Source: Cronobacter universalis NCTC 9529 (GTDB taxonomy: Bacteria > Pseudomonadota > Gammaproteobacteria > Enterobacterales > Enterobacteriaceae). Taken from it: a stretch of DNA of 64,000 bases. The notes under the pieces are model-generated. The model was not told where the DNA came from and ran no database searches. It worked only from the letters and a program-made list of their open reading frames with translations. Made by a program: the position numbers and the translations under genes. The stretch covers positions 1,798,001-1,862,000 of the forward strand of contig NZ_CP012257.1 of the NCBI RefSeq assembly GCF_001277175.1, written 5' to 3'. Below are positions 32,091-44,216 of the stretch, piece after piece. Position 1 is the stretch's first letter. The number at the start of each line of letters is the position of its first letter.

Positions 32091-33011
32091 CTACATGTTT
32101 ATTGCCAGCGCTTGCAGGACGGTCTTAAGCCAGTCGGTCGCGCCGCGTTTACCACTGCGTTGATGCGAATAAATTTTCACTTCAAACGCAGGTACCCTGA
32201 AAGGCAATTCGAATAGCCTGATATCGATTGCCGGCAGCAGTTTCTTCGCGGCGAAGCGAGGAAGCGCCATCAGCAAGTCGCTTTCTGCAACGATAAACGG
32301 CGCGCCAAGCATAGAAGGGGTTTTGAGCGCGATCTGGCGCGTATAGCCCATCTGTTCCAGCTGTGTATCAAGCACGCCCTGCTTTTCATTCCAGGGCGTC
32401 ACCACCAGGTGTCTGGCAGCGAGATAATCCTCAAGCGTCAGCTGCGCTCTGCTGGCGTTGCTGATAACGACATAGTCATCTTCGAGCCAGTTGATTTCGT
32501 CTAACTCCGGATGCCGGATATCTTCCGGCGCGCTGAATCCGAGCGCCAGATCCATTTCGCCCGCCAGCAGTTCAGTCAGCGCCGGGCTGTGCGGTAAATA
32601 CCGTAGCTCGAAACGCAAGCCGGGCGCCTCACGCTGCAGCCGGTGCATAAGGGTCGGGAAAATGCAAAACGCAGTGAAGTCGGTGATGGCAATCTGTAAG
32701 CACTCTGTGCTGCTGGCCGGATCAAACTCGGGCTGCGGAGTCAGTTCCTGATTGAGAAATTTCAGTGCCGAAGCAATGGAAGGCGCGAGCTGGGAGGCGT
32801 ATACGCTGGGGCACATACGATGGCCCTCGCGGTAAAATAACGGGTCATTGAGCGTGATGCGCAGTCGCGACAGCGCGTGGCTCAGAGCCGACGTGCTCAT
32901 CGCCAGCTCATCAGCTGCCTTACGAACGGAACAGTGCCGATAGATAGCGTCAAAAACCGGTAAAAGGTTTAAATCAAGACGCCGCAAAGCGGGATGCATA
33001 ATATTCATCAT
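32091..33011 (-). CDS. LysR family transcriptional regulator
   Basis: 306 residues. The N-terminal winged HTH spans residues ~10-68 (LDLNLLPVFDAIYRHCSVRKAADELAMS then TSALSHALSRLR); the rest is the periplasmic-binding-protein-like effector domain. The target and effector are unknown. It is transcribed away from a GNAT gene that starts about 90 bases upstream and towards the hydrolase remnant, either of which could be its former or present target. Confidence 0.88.
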   Translation of the reverse strand: MMNIMHPALRRLDLNLLPVFDAIYRHCSVRKAADELAMSTSALSHALSRLRITLNDPLFYREGHRMCPSVYASQLAPSIASALKFLNQELTPQPEFDPASSTECLQIAITDFTAFCIFPTLMHRLQREAPGLRFELRYLPHSPALTELLAGEMDLALGFSAPEDIRHPELDEINWLEDDYVVISNASRAQLTLEDYLAARHLVVTPWNEKQGVLDTQLEQMGYTRQIALKTPSMLGAPFIVAESDLLMALPRFAAKKLLPAIDIRLFELPFRVPAFEVKIYSHQRSGKRGATDWLKTVLQALAINM

Positions 33012-33102
33012 TGAGTGATTTCATTGCACTTAATTCTCCTGACATTACCCCGTATGCTTAACGCCATCAATGTCTGCCCATAATGAGATACCAGGAAAAC
33101 CA

Positions 33103-33579
33103 ATGAGCTATAAAATTCGCGCGGCCCGTCCGGAAGATGCAACTGCAATTTACGAGATGATTTATGAGCTGGCGGTGTATGAAAAAGCCCCGCAGGAAGT
33201 GGTGACTACGCCAGACGAGATCAGGCAGACGCTTTTTGGCGCAGACAGCAAAACGGAAGCGCTGATATGTGAAATTGATGATAAAGCCGTAGGGTATGCC
33301 GTTTTCTTTACCAGCTATTCCACCTGGCTTGGGCGTAACGGGATTTATATGGAAGATTTATATGTTTCCCCTGAGTATCGCGGCAAGGGCGCGGGAAGGG
33401 GGCTGTTAAAACATATCGCGCAGTGTGCGGTGCAAAGGCAGTGTGGCCGTCTTGAGTGGAGCGTGCTGGACTGGAATCAGCCTGCCATCGATTTTTATCT
33501 CAGCATTGGCGCGGCGGCGCAATCTGAATGGGTACGCTATCGCCTTGATGGGGAAGCGCTGTTGCAGTTTGCCGAATAA
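33103..33579 (+). CDS. GNAT acetyltransferase, diamine (spermidine/spermine-like) type
   Basis: 158 residues from MSYKIRAARPEDA, with AGGA upstream; an in-frame extension to 33070 is less likely. Motif A is YRGKGAGRGLLKHIA. The stretch VLDWNQPAIDFYLSIGA is typical of the SSAT/diamine acetyltransferase subgroup, so a polyamine or small amine substrate is a reasonable guess. Divergent from the LysR gene. Confidence 0.8.
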   Translation: MSYKIRAARPEDATAIYEMIYELAVYEKAPQEVVTTPDEIRQTLFGADSKTEALICEIDDKAVGYAVFFTSYSTWLGRNGIYMEDLYVSPEYRGKGAGRGLLKHIAQCAVQRQCGRLEWSVLDWNQPAIDFYLSIGAAAQSEWVRYRLDGEALLQFAE

Positions 33580-33665
33580 AAACGCCTTTCCTTGCCGGCG
33601 TGGGCGCCAGGCCCCTGAGCATGGATAGCTTTATCTATTTTATTAGTGTTACCATGGTTATAGAC

Positions 33666-33699
33666 GCAAAGCACGAACGACATACGGATGAGGCTTTGC
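33666..33699 (+). promoter_or_regulatory. Upstream stem of the thrS leader
   Basis: GCAAAGC and GCTTTGC pair across a 20-base loop, 125 bases before thrS. It corresponds in position to the distal domain of the E. coli thrS translational operator, which mimics a tRNA-Thr arm. Confidence 0.55.
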
Positions 33700-33781
33700 G
33701 CACCAAAGTGTGTACCAATTTGGCGAATGTTGGTCAGATGGTTACATAACTTGTTGAATAAAAACTACTTTTTTATCATAT

Positions 33782-33802
33782 GTGATCTTGCGTGTGGGTC
33801 AC
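33782..33802 (+). promoter_or_regulatory. thrS translational operator, anticodon-like arm
   Basis: GTGATC and GGTCAC form a stem with the loop TTGCGTGTG, which displays a CGT like the tRNA-Thr anticodon. Threonyl-tRNA synthetase binds this structure just upstream of its own ribosome site (TAAGGAT) and represses translation in E. coli. Confidence 0.75.
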
Positions 33803-33823
33803 CACTGTGAATAAGGATTTATA

Positions 33824-35752
33824 ATGCCTGTTATTACGCTTCCTGATGGCAGCCAACGCCATTACGACCATGCTGTCAGCCCCATGGATGTTGCCCTGGA
33901 TATCGGTCCGGGTCTCGCGAAAGCCTGTATCGCAGGCCGCGTGAATGGTGAGCTGGTGGACGCCCACGACAGTATCGAACAGGACGCTCAGCTCGCGATT
34001 ATTACCGCGAAAGATGAAGACGGTCTGGAAATCATCCGTCACTCCTGTGCGCACCTGCTGGGTCATGCGATCAAACAGCTGTGGCCCCATACCAAAATGG
34101 CGATTGGCCCGGTTATCGACAACGGCTTCTATTACGATGTCGATCTCGACCACACCCTAACTCAGGAAGATATCGACGCCCTCGAAAAGCGTATGCACGA
34201 GCTGGCGGAGACCAATTACGACGTCATCAAGAAAAAAGTGAGCTGGCAGGAAGCCCGCGAAACGTTTGTGAAGCGTGGCGAGAACTACAAAGTCGCTATT
34301 CTTGATGAAAATATTGCCCGTGACGATAAACCGGGGCTGTACCACCACGAAGAATATGTGGATATGTGCCGCGGTCCGCACGTACCGAACATGCGCTTCT
34401 GCCATCACTTTAAGCTGATGAAAACCGCAGGCGCCTACTGGCGTGGCGACAGCAGCAACAAAATGCTGCAGCGTATCTACGGTACCGCCTGGGCGGATAA
34501 AAAAGCTCTGAATGCGTATCTGCAGCGTCTGGAAGAAGCCGCGAAGCGCGACCACCGTAAAATCGGCAAGCAGCTCGACCTGTATCATATGCAGGAAGAA
34601 GCGCCGGGTATGGTGTTCTGGCATAACGACGGCTGGACGATTTTCCGCGAGCTGGAAACGTTTGTTCGTTCAAAGCTTAAAGAGTACCAGTATCAGGAAG
34701 TTAAAGGTCCGTTCATGATGGACCGCGTGCTGTGGGAAAAAACCGGCCACTGGGATAACTATAAAGACGCGATGTTCACGACCTCTTCCGAGAACCGTGA
34801 ATACTGCATCAAGCCGATGAACTGCCCGGGGCACGTGCAAATCTTTAATCAGGGTCTAAAATCATACCGCGACCTGCCATTGCGTATGGCGGAGTTCGGT
34901 AGCTGCCACCGTAACGAGCCTTCGGGCGCGCTGCATGGCCTGATGCGCGTACGCGGTTTCACGCAGGATGACGCCCATATCTTCTGTACGGAAGAGCAGG
35001 TGCGCGACGAAGTGAACGGCTGTATTCGCATGGTTTATGACATGTACAGCACCTTCGGCTTTGAAAAAATCGTCGTTAAGCTCTCCACGCGTCCGGAAAA
35101 ACGCATCGGTACGGACGAAATGTGGGACCGCGCAGAAGCCGACCTTGCGGTGGCGCTGGAAGAGAACAATATCCCGTTTGAGTATCAGCCGGGTGAGGGC
35201 GCGTTTTATGGCCCGAAAATTGAGTTTACGCTCTATGATTGCCTGGACCGCGCATGGCAGTGTGGTACCGTACAGCTCGACTTCTCGCTCCCGTCGCGTC
35301 TGAGCGCGTCTTATGTGGGCGAAAACAACGAGCGTCAGGTGCCGGTGATGATTCACCGCGCGATTCTGGGCTCAATGGAACGTTTTATCGGTATCCTGAC
35401 CGAAGAGTTCGCCGGGTTCTTCCCGACATGGCTTGCTCCGGTACAGGTCGTGGTGATGAATATCACCGATTCGCAGTCTGAATACGTTAACGAATTGACC
35501 CGTAAACTACAAAATGCTGGCATTCGTGTAAAAGCAGACTTGAGAAACGAGAAGATTGGCTTTAAAATCCGCGAGCATACATTACGTCGTGTCCCATACA
35601 TGTTAGTTTGTGGCGATAAAGAGGTCGAAGCAGGCAAAGTGGCCGTTCGTACCCGCCGTGGTAAAGACCTCGGTAGCCTGGACGTTAACGACGTAATCGA
35701 AAAGCTGCAGCAAGAGATTCGCAGCCGCAGTCTTCAACAACTGGAGGAATAA
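33824..35752 (+). CDS. thrS: Threonyl-tRNA synthetase
   Basis: Charges tRNA-Thr. 642 residues as in E. coli: TGS domain (1-62), editing domain with the HxxxH pattern ([10 protein letters not shown]), class II catalytic core (motif 2 FRNEPS-like CHRNEPSG) with zinc-binding Cys/His, and the anticodon-binding domain at the end. First gene of the thrS-infC-rpmI-rplT-pheMST-ihfA block. Confidence 0.97.
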   Translation: MPVITLPDGSQRHYDHAVSPMDVALDIGPGLAKACIAGRVNGELVDAHDSIEQDAQLAIITAKDEDGLEIIRHSCAHLLGHAIKQLWPHTKMAIGPVIDNGFYYDVDLDHTLTQEDIDALEKRMHELAETNYDVIKKKVSWQEARETFVKRGENYKVAILDENIARDDKPGLYHHEEYVDMCRGPHVPNMRFCHHFKLMKTAGAYWRGDSSNKMLQRIYGTAWADKKALNAYLQRLEEAAKRDHRKIGKQLDLYHMQEEAPGMVFWHNDGWTIFRELETFVRSKLKEYQYQEVKGPFMMDRVLWEKTGHWDNYKDAMFTTSSENREYCIKPMNCPGHVQIFNQGLKSYRDLPLRMAEFGSCHRNEPSGALHGLMRVRGFTQDDAHIFCTEEQVRDEVNGCIRMVYDMYSTFGFEKIVVKLSTRPEKRIGTDEMWDRAEADLAVALEENNIPFEYQPGEGAFYGPKIEFTLYDCLDRAWQCGTVQLDFSLPSRLSASYVGENNERQVPVMIHRAILGSMERFIGILTEEFAGFFPTWLAPVQVVVMNITDSQSEYVNELTRKLQNAGIRVKADLRNEKIGFKIREHTLRRVPYMLVCGDKEVEAGKVAVRTRRGKDLGSLDVNDVIEKLQQEIRSRSLQQLEE

Positions 35753-36298
<546 letters not shown>

Positions 36299-36316
36299 GG
36301 CCTTCAAGTAGCATTT

Positions 36317-36347
36317 TCTGTGGAGCCTTTGGGCTTCACAGATTTTG
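36317..36347 (+). promoter_or_regulatory. Hairpin between infC and rpmI
   Basis: TCTGTGgAGCC pairs with GGGCTtCACAGA around TTT and is followed by TTTTG. In E. coli this leader region is bound by L20 to repress rpmI-rplT; a terminator role is also possible. Confidence 0.55.
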
Positions 36348-36371
36348 TTCGCCTACGTTTCGTTTAATTAA

Positions 36372-36593
<222 letters not shown>

Positions 36594-36625
36594 GCCGTTT
36601 AACTTTTAACTTTTTTACAGAATAG

Positions 36626-36997
<372 letters not shown>

Positions 36998-37005
36998 GCC
37001 AGTTG

Positions 37006-37034
37006 AAAGAGGGAGCGTGGCTCCCTCTTTTAAT
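37006..37034 (+). terminator. Terminator of rplT
   Basis: AAAGAGGGAGC / GCTCCCTCTTT with a 3-base loop, followed by TAATTT. It separates the ribosomal genes from the pheMST unit. Confidence 0.85.
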
Positions 37035-37118
37035 TTCTGCCATATCAATCTGTTGACATTTTTACTGGCGGGCCTTTCAATAGGGTAATTCGCCATTACG
37101 CCTCAGGGTAACGCAAGC

Positions 37119-37163
37119 ATGAACGCTGCCATTTTCCGCTTCTTTTTTTACTTTAGCGCCTGA
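37119..37163 (+). CDS. pheM: pheST leader peptide
   Basis: 14-residue peptide MNAAIFRFFFYFSA with five Phe, four of them clustered with a Tyr. Ribosome stalling at the Phe codons when charged tRNA-Phe is scarce prevents the attenuator hairpin 50 bases downstream from forming. It differs from E. coli PheM only in the last residue. Confidence 0.95.
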   Translation: MNAAIFRFFFYFSA

Positions 37164-37212
37164 ATCAGAGGGGCTTTGCGCGTAAGAAAAGAAACGGAAA
37201 ATCAACGCCAGA

Positions 37213-37237
37213 AGCCTCCATCAGGAGGCTTTTTTTA
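37213..37237 (+). terminator. pheST attenuator
   Basis: AGCCTCC / GGAGGCT with the loop ATCA followed by seven T, between pheM and pheS. It is the terminator arm of the Phe attenuation switch. Confidence 0.9.
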
Positions 37238-37320
37238 TATCTGCCATTTATGGGTCTGTTTCAAGTGGCAGGCGACATAAGGCGCCGCAGGCTTACGCGG
37301 CCGCGAGGCGTGTCACCTGA

Positions 37321-38367
<1,047 letters not shown>

Positions 38368-38382
38368 GGGCAGGACAGAACA

Positions 38383-40770
38383 ATGAAATTTAGCGAACTG
38401 TGGTTACGCGAGTGGGTAAATCCGGCCCTCGACAGCGAGGCGCTGGCGAATCAAATTACGATGGCGGGGCTCGAAGTGGACGGCGTCGAGCCGGTCGCGG
38501 GCGTGTTTCACGGCGTGGTCGTCGGTGAGGTCGTTGAATGCGGTCAGCACCCAAATGCCGACAAACTGCGCGTCACGAAAGTTAACGTCGGCGGCGATCG
38601 TCTGCTGGATATCGTCTGCGGCGCGCCGAACTGCCACCAGGGCCTGAAAGTGGCCGTGGCGACCGTTGGCGCGGTATTGCCGGGCGATTTTAAAATCAAA
38701 GCGGCGAAACTGCGCGGCGAGCCGTCCGAAGGGATGCTCTGCTCGTTCTCTGAGCTCGGCATCTCCGACGATCATAACGGCATTATCGAACTGCCGGCAG
38801 ACGCGCCGATTGGCACCGATATCCGTGAATATCTGAAGCTTGACGATAACACTATCGAAATCAGCGTCACGCCGAACCGCGCTGACTGCCTCGGTATTAT
38901 CGGTGTGGCGCGCGATGTCGCGGTGCTCAACGCCGAGCCGCTGAATGCGCCGGACATCGCGCCTGTCGCGGCCACCATCAACGATACGCTGCCGATTCAG
39001 GTCGATGCCGCAGACGCCTGCCCGCGCTATCTGGGCCGCGTCGTGAAAGGCATCGATGTGACCGCGCCGACGCCGCTGTGGATGCGTGAAAAACTGCGCC
39101 GCTGCGGCATTCGTTCTATCGATGCCGTCGTTGACGTCACTAACTACGTCCTGCTTGAGCTGGGCCAGCCGATGCACGCGTTCGATCTCGACCGTATCGA
39201 CGGCGGCATTGTGGTGCGTATGGCGAAAGAGGGCGAAACGCTGACGCTGCTGGACGGCAACGACGCGACACTGAACGCCGATACGCTGGTGATTGCCGAC
39301 CATCAGAAAGCGCTGGCGATGGGCGGTATTTTCGGCGGCGAACACTCCGGCGTTAACGGCGAAACCCGCAACGTGCTGCTGGAGTGCGCGTTCTTCGCGC
39401 CGCTCGCCATTACCGGCCGCGCGCGCCGTCACGGCCTGCATACCGACGCCTCTCACCGTTACGAGCGCGGCGTTGATCCGCAGTTGCAGTTCAAAGCGAT
39501 GGAGCGCGCCACGCGCCTGCTGCTCGATATCTGCGGCGGTGAAGCGGGCCCGGTGATTGATGTTACCAGTGAAGCCCACCTGCCGACGCGCGAGACCATC
39601 ACGCTGCGCCGCAGCAAACTCGATCGTCTGATCGGCCATCACATCGCGGATGCGCAGGTGACCGACATCCTTAAGCGCCTCGGTTGTGAAGTTACTGCAG
39701 GACAGGACGAATGGCAGGCGGTCGCGCCGTCATGGCGTTTTGACATCGCGATTGAAGAAGATCTGGTGGAAGAAGTGGCCCGCGTTTACGGCTACGACAA
39801 CATTCCGAACGAGCCGGTGCAGGCCTCGCTGGTAATGGGCAACCACCGCGAAGCGGAGCTGTCGCTCAAGCGCGTAAAAACGCTGCTAAACGATCACGGC
39901 TTCCAGGAAGTGATCACCTACAGCTTCGTCGATCCGAAAGTGCAGCAACTGCTGCATCCGGGTGAAGAGGCGCTGATCCTGCCAAGCCCCATCTCCAGCG
40001 AAATGTCGGCGATGCGTCTGTCGCTGCTGGCCGGTCTGCTCACCACGGTCGTCTACAACCAGAACCGTCAGCAGAGCCGTGTGCGCATCTTTGAAACGGG
40101 GCTGCGCTTTGTGCCTGATACGCAGGCAGACCTCGGCATCCGCCAGGATCTTATGCTGGCAGGCGCGCTGTGCGGCAACCGTTATGAAGAACACTGGGAT
40201 CTGGCGAAAGCCAGCGTTGACTTCTACGATTTGAAGGGGACGCTGGAGTCGGTTCTGGAACTTACCGGTAAATTATCTGAAATTGAGTTCCGTGCGGAAG
40301 CCATAACGGCCTTGCATCCCGGCCAAAGTGCTGCCATTTATTTAAAAGGCGAACGCATTGGTTTTATTGGCGTTGTGCATCCTGAGCTTGAGCGTAAGCT
40401 TGACCTCAATGGCCGTACGCTGGTGTTTGAGCTGCTCTGGAACAAGGTTTCCGAGCGTGCTTTACCGCAGGCGCAGGAGGTTTCCCGCTTCCCGGCGAAC
40501 CGCCGCGACATCGCCGTTGTGGTGGCTGAAAACGTACCGGCAGCAGATATTTTGGCCGAGTGTAAGAAAGTTGGCGCAAATCAGGTAGTTGGCGTAAACT
40601 TATTTGACGTGTACCGCGGTAAGGGTGTTGCGGAGGGTTATAAGAGCCTTGCCATCAGCCTGATCCTTCAGGATACCGGCCGTACACTCGAAGAAGACGA
40701 GATTGCCGCTACTGTTGCGAAATGTGTAACGGCACTAAAAGAGCGATTCCAGGCATCATTGAGGGATTGA
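38383..40770 (+). CDS. pheT: Phenylalanyl-tRNA synthetase beta subunit
   Basis: 795 residues, as in E. coli: N-terminal EMAP/tRNA-binding domain (residues ~40-150), B3/B4 editing domain, B5, a catalytic-like core and the C-terminal anticodon-binding FDX-ACB domain. Followed by ihfA after four bases. Confidence 0.97.
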
Positions 40771-40774
40771 ACCT

Positions 40775-41074
40775 ATGGCGCTTACAAAAGCTGAAATGTC
40801 AGAATATCTGTTTGATAAGCTTGGGCTTAGCAAGCGGGATGCCAAAGAACTGGTAGAGCTGTTTTTCGAAGAGATCCGTCGCGCTCTGGAAAATGGCGAG
40901 CAGGTAAAACTCTCCGGTTTCGGTAATTTTGACCTGCGTGATAAGAACCAACGTCCCGGACGCAACCCGAAAACCGGTGAAGATATTCCCATTACGGCTC
41001 GCCGTGTGGTTACCTTCCGCCCGGGGCAGAAGTTGAAAAGTCGCGTAGAGAACGCTTCGCCGAAAGAAAGTTAA
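40775..41074 (+). CDS. ihfA: Integration host factor alpha subunit
   Basis: DNA-bending HU-family protein, partner of IhfB. 99 residues with the DNA-binding arm motif [23 protein letters not shown]. Immediately follows pheT, so likely transcribed from pheST and from an internal promoter, as in E. coli. Confidence 0.97.
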
Positions 41075-41086
41075 TCTGACCTGACC

Positions 41087-41114
41087 AAAAAGGCCGCATC
41101 CCGCGGCCTTTTTT
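41087..41114 (+). terminator. Terminator of ihfA
   Basis: AAAAAGGCCGC / GCGGCCTTTTTT stem with a 5-base loop. Confidence 0.88.
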
Positions 41115-41151
41115 CTTTGCCCTGCGTAAAGCGAGCCGTAAAATCAAAGGC

Positions 41152-42153
41152 ATGAAACCTCAACTGGCCTCACTTTCCCTCTGCATCCATACCCAACGCC
41201 GCCGCGAGCGACGCGTGCTGACGGGCCTTACGCTGGCGCTGCTGCTGGCAGTCATGGTAAGCCTCTGCGCGGGCGACCTCTGGCTCTGGCCTGCGGCGTG
41301 GTCCAGCGACGCAGGAAAGCTCTTCGTCTGGCAAATCAGGCTGCCGCGAACGCTCGCCGTCGTGCTGGTAGGCTCGGCGCTGGCGCTCTGCGGCACGATG
41401 ATGCAGGCGCTGTTTGAAAACCCGCTCGCAGAACCAGGCCTGCTCGGCGTCTCCAACGGCGCGGGCGTGGGGCTGGTGGCGGCGGTCATGCTGGGCGGCG
41501 GCGTGCTGCCGGGCTGGTCGCTCGGGTTATGCGCCATCGCGGGGGCGCTTATCGCGACGCTTATCCTGCTGCACTTCGCGAGGCGTCATCTTTCCACCAG
41601 TCGTTTGCTGCTGGCGGGCGTCGCGCTCGGCATCGTCTGTAGCGCGCTCATGACCTGGGCCGTCTACTTTTCCACCAGTCTCGATCTGCGCCAGCTCATG
41701 TACTGGATGATGGGCGGTTTCAGCGGCGTCGACTGGCAGCAGGGCTGGCTGATGCTCGCGCTGCTTCCGCCGCTTGTCTGGGGCGGGATGCAGGCGAGGG
41801 CGCTCAATATGCTGGCGCTTGGCGAAACGTCCGCGCGCCAGCTTGGCCTGCCGGTCTGGCTGTGGCGTAACGTACTGGTTATCGCGACGGGCTGGCTTGC
41901 GGGCGTCAGCGTGGCGCTGGCGGGCGCGATTGGTTTTGTCGGCCTTGTGGTGCCGCATATGCTGCGTCTGTGCGGCATCGCCGACCACCGGGCTTTGCTG
42001 CCTGCCGCGATGCTGGCGGGCGGCGGGGTGTTGCTGGTGGCCGATATCACCGCACGCCTCACGCTTGCCGCCGCAGAGCTGCCGATTGGCGTGGTCACTG
42101 CCACCCTGGGCGCGCCGGTATTTATCTGGCTATTATTAAAGGCTGGACGCTAG
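41152..42153 (+). CDS. btuC: Vitamin B12 ABC transporter permease
   Basis: Inner-membrane permease of BtuCDF, importing cobalamin. 333 residues, FecCD family with about ten helices; conserved [14 protein letters not shown] and [12 protein letters not shown] loop, which contacts BtuD. The periplasmic binding protein BtuF is encoded elsewhere, as in E. coli. Confidence 0.95.
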   Translation: MKPQLASLSLCIHTQRRRERRVLTGLTLALLLAVMVSLCAGDLWLWPAAWSSDAGKLFVWQIRLPRTLAVVLVGSALALCGTMMQALFENPLAEPGLLGVSNGAGVGLVAAVMLGGGVLPGWSLGLCAIAGALIATLILLHFARRHLSTSRLLLAGVALGIVCSALMTWAVYFSTSLDLRQLMYWMMGGFSGVDWQQGWLMLALLPPLVWGGMQARALNMLALGETSARQLGLPVWLWRNVLVIATGWLAGVSVALAGAIGFVGLVVPHMLRLCGIADHRALLPAAMLAGGGVLLVADITARLTLAAAELPIGVVTATLGAPVFIWLLLKAGR

Positions 42154-42182
42154 TTCCATCACACTTTTCTTAAGGGGAAGCT

Positions 42183-42734
42183 ATGCAACACGACATTCTG
42201 AATACCGAAGTGACCACCATTGACGGTGAAACCATTTCGCTTGAGCAGTACAGAGGCAAAGTCCTGCTGATCGTCAACGTCGCGTCAAAGTGCGGCCTGA
42301 CCCCGCAATATGAGCAACTGGAAAATATTCATAAAGCCTGGGAGCCGTCCGGTTTCCGCGTGCTGGGCTTCCCCTGCAACCAGTTCCTGGGCCAGGAGCC
42401 GGGCAGCGAAGACGAGATCAAAACCTTCTGCAGCACCACTTACGGCGTGACGTTCCCGATGTTCAGCAAAATCGACGTCAACGGCGACAACCGCCATCCG
42501 CTGTATCAGAAGCTCATCGCCGCCGCGCCGAAAGCCGTCGCGCCGGAGCAGAGCGGTTTCTATGAGCGTATGGCGAGCAAAGGCCGCGCGCCGCTCTACC
42601 CGGACGACATCCTGTGGAATTTCGAAAAATTCCTCGTCGGACGCGACGGTCATGTGATCCAGCGCTTCTCGCCGGATATGACCCCGGAAGATCCGATTGT
42701 AATGGAAGCCATTAAGCTGGCGCTGGCGAAGTAA
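42183..42734 (+). CDS. btuE: Thiol/glutathione peroxidase BtuE
   Basis: Glutathione peroxidase-like enzyme reducing peroxides with thioredoxin or glutathione. 183 residues, with the Cys in NVASKCGLT in place of Sec, FPCNQF and WNFEKFLV (catalytic Gln and Trp). Lies in the btuCED operon but is not needed for B12 transport in E. coli. Stop overlaps the btuD ATG by one base. Confidence 0.95.
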   Translation: MQHDILNTEVTTIDGETISLEQYRGKVLLIVNVASKCGLTPQYEQLENIHKAWEPSGFRVLGFPCNQFLGQEPGSEDEIKTFCSTTYGVTFPMFSKIDVNGDNRHPLYQKLIAAAPKAVAPEQSGFYERMASKGRAPLYPDDILWNFEKFLVGRDGHVIQRFSPDMTPEDPIVMEAIKLALAK

Positions 42735-43480
42735 TGACGCCTTTGATGCAACTGCGTGACGTGGCGGTGGGCGGCCGGCTTGGGCCGCTTAGCGCGACGC
42801 TTGAGGCGGGCGATATCGTCCATCTGGTCGGCCCCAACGGGGCGGGCAAAAGTACGCTGTTGCATCGTATGGCGGGCCTGTCTGATGGCGCAGGCGAGAT
42901 CCTCTTTAACGGTAAAGCGCTTGATTCGCTGAGCGCGGCAACGCTGTCGCGCCAGCGGGCGTATCTGGCTCAGCAGCAGACGCCGCCGTTCGCCATGCCG
43001 GTGTGGCACTATCTGACGCTCCACGGCGGGGCGCAGTGCGCCGCCGCGCTGGAAGAGGTGACGTATGCCCTGATGCTTGACGACAAGCTGGCGCGTCCGG
43101 TTAACGCGCTCTCCGGCGGCGAATGGCAGCGCGTGCGCCTCGCCGCCGTTATCCTGCAGGTCCACCCGCGCAATCATGCCCACGGCAGACTGCTGATCCT
43201 GGACGAACCGATGAACAGCCTGGACGTCGCGCAGCAGGCCGCGCTCGACCGGCTGCTCTTTACGCTGCCGCAGGCGGGGATCGCGGTGGTGATGAGCAGT
43301 CACGATCTCAATCATACGCTGCGCCACGCGCACCGCGTCTGGCTTCTGCGCGAGGGCAAAATGCTCGCGCAGGGCGCGCGCGATGAGGTGATGACGCCGT
43401 CCCGGCTCGGCGAGGCTTACGGCGTGCCGTTTCGCCGTCTTCAGGTGGACGGCCACAGCCTGCTTATCAACGCGCTCTGA
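42734..43480 (+). CDS. btuD: Vitamin B12 ABC transporter ATPase
   Basis: ATPase of BtuCDF. 248 residues with Walker [10 protein letters not shown], signature [12 protein letters not shown], Walker [13 protein letters not shown] and the switch His in SSHDLNHT. Confidence 0.96.
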   Translation: MTPLMQLRDVAVGGRLGPLSATLEAGDIVHLVGPNGAGKSTLLHRMAGLSDGAGEILFNGKALDSLSAATLSRQRAYLAQQQTPPFAMPVWHYLTLHGGAQCAAALEEVTYALMLDDKLARPVNALSGGEWQRVRLAAVILQVHPRNHAHGRLLILDEPMNSLDVAQQAALDRLLFTLPQAGIAVVMSSHDLNHTLRHAHRVWLLREGKMLAQGARDEVMTPSRLGEAYGVPFRRLQVDGHSLLINAL

Positions 43481-43557
43481 GCGCGACCATCTTGCCAGCC
43501 GGCGCGCTGGCGGCTACATTAGCGAAAAATCACAAGGCCAGAGGATTTGCCTGAAAA

Positions 43558-44022
43558 ATGCGGCTATGGATCTTTCTTGTTGCGACGCTGCTGCTGGCGG
43601 GATGTAGCTCCCACCGCGCGCCGCCGCCAAACGCACGACTTTCCGACTCCATCACCGTGATCGCCGAACTCAACGACCAGCTTAACCACTGGTACGGCAC
43701 GCCATACCGCTACGGGGGCATGAGCCGCGGCGGGGTGGATTGTTCCGGTTTTGTGATGATGACCTTTCGCGATCGCTTCTCGCTGAGGCTGCCGCGTGAA
43801 ACCCGCCAGCAGGCGGAGATCGGCACTGAAATCGATAAAGACGAGCTGCTGCCTGGCGACTTAGTCTTTTTCAAAACCGGCTCCGGGCAAAACGGCCTGC
43901 ACGTTGGCATCTACGACACCGATAACCAGTTTATCCACGCCTCCACCAGCCGCGGCGTAATGCGCTCCTCTCTGGATAACGTCTACTGGCGCAAGAAGTT
44001 CTGGCAGGCGCGCCGTATCTGA
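43558..44022 (+). CDS. nlpC: NlpC/P60 family lipoprotein endopeptidase
   Basis: 154-residue predicted lipoprotein (lipobox LLAGC, Cys16) with an NlpC/P60 cysteine peptidase domain. Catalytic Cys62 is in VDCSGF, and the His is in GLHVGIY. Likely cleaves peptidoglycan peptide bonds. Follows btuD as in E. coli. Confidence 0.95.
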   Translation: MRLWIFLVATLLLAGCSSHRAPPPNARLSDSITVIAELNDQLNHWYGTPYRYGGMSRGGVDCSGFVMMTFRDRFSLRLPRETRQQAEIGTEIDKDELLPGDLVFFKTGSGQNGLHVGIYDTDNQFIHASTSRGVMRSSLDNVYWRKKFWQARRI

Positions 44023-44090
44023 TCCTCGCCCGCCGCGCCCGCGGCGGGACGCTCCTGTTTCTCCCGTTTCTGCTTTTTTTATAAGCATAA

Positions 44091-44104
44091 TGAGAGCGCT
44101 CTCA
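44091..44104. promoter_or_regulatory. LacI-type operator 1
   Basis: TGAGAGCGCTCTCA, a perfect 14-base palindrome with the central CG typical of LacI/GalR-family operators. An identical copy lies 54 bases downstream. The likely ligand is the LacI-family protein at 46435. Confidence 0.8.
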
Positions 44105-44144
44105 CAATGAGTCGCCTATAGTCTGCGCTACAGTCACTCCGAAT

Positions 44145-44158
44145 TGAGAGCGCTCTCA
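44145..44158. promoter_or_regulatory. LacI-type operator 2
   Basis: Second perfect TGAGAGCGCTCTCA. Centre-to-centre distance to operator 1 is 54 bases, about five helical turns, so bound dimers would lie on the same DNA face. The presumed promoter lies between them, before the PTS gene. Confidence 0.8.
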
Positions 44159-44186
44159 TTTAAACGTTACGCAACGGGGAATTCGC

Positions 44187-44216
44187 ATGAATCAGGCAAC
44201 GCGAGGCGCGCCATGA
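44187..44216 (+). CDS. Possible 9-codon leader ORF
   Basis: ATG at 44187 has a good ribosome site (GGGGA, eight bases upstream) and encodes MNQATRGAP. Its TGA overlaps the ATG of the PTS gene (ATGA). It may couple translation into the PTS gene or be what remains of the true N-terminus after a frameshift. Confidence 0.35.
   Translation: MNQATRGAP

Noticed and set aside
44144-44212. An N-terminal extension of the PTS IIC protein starting inside operator 2
   Set aside because: The extra residues are encoded by operator and leader DNA and do not resemble the EIIC N-terminus, which aligns from the ATG at 44213.
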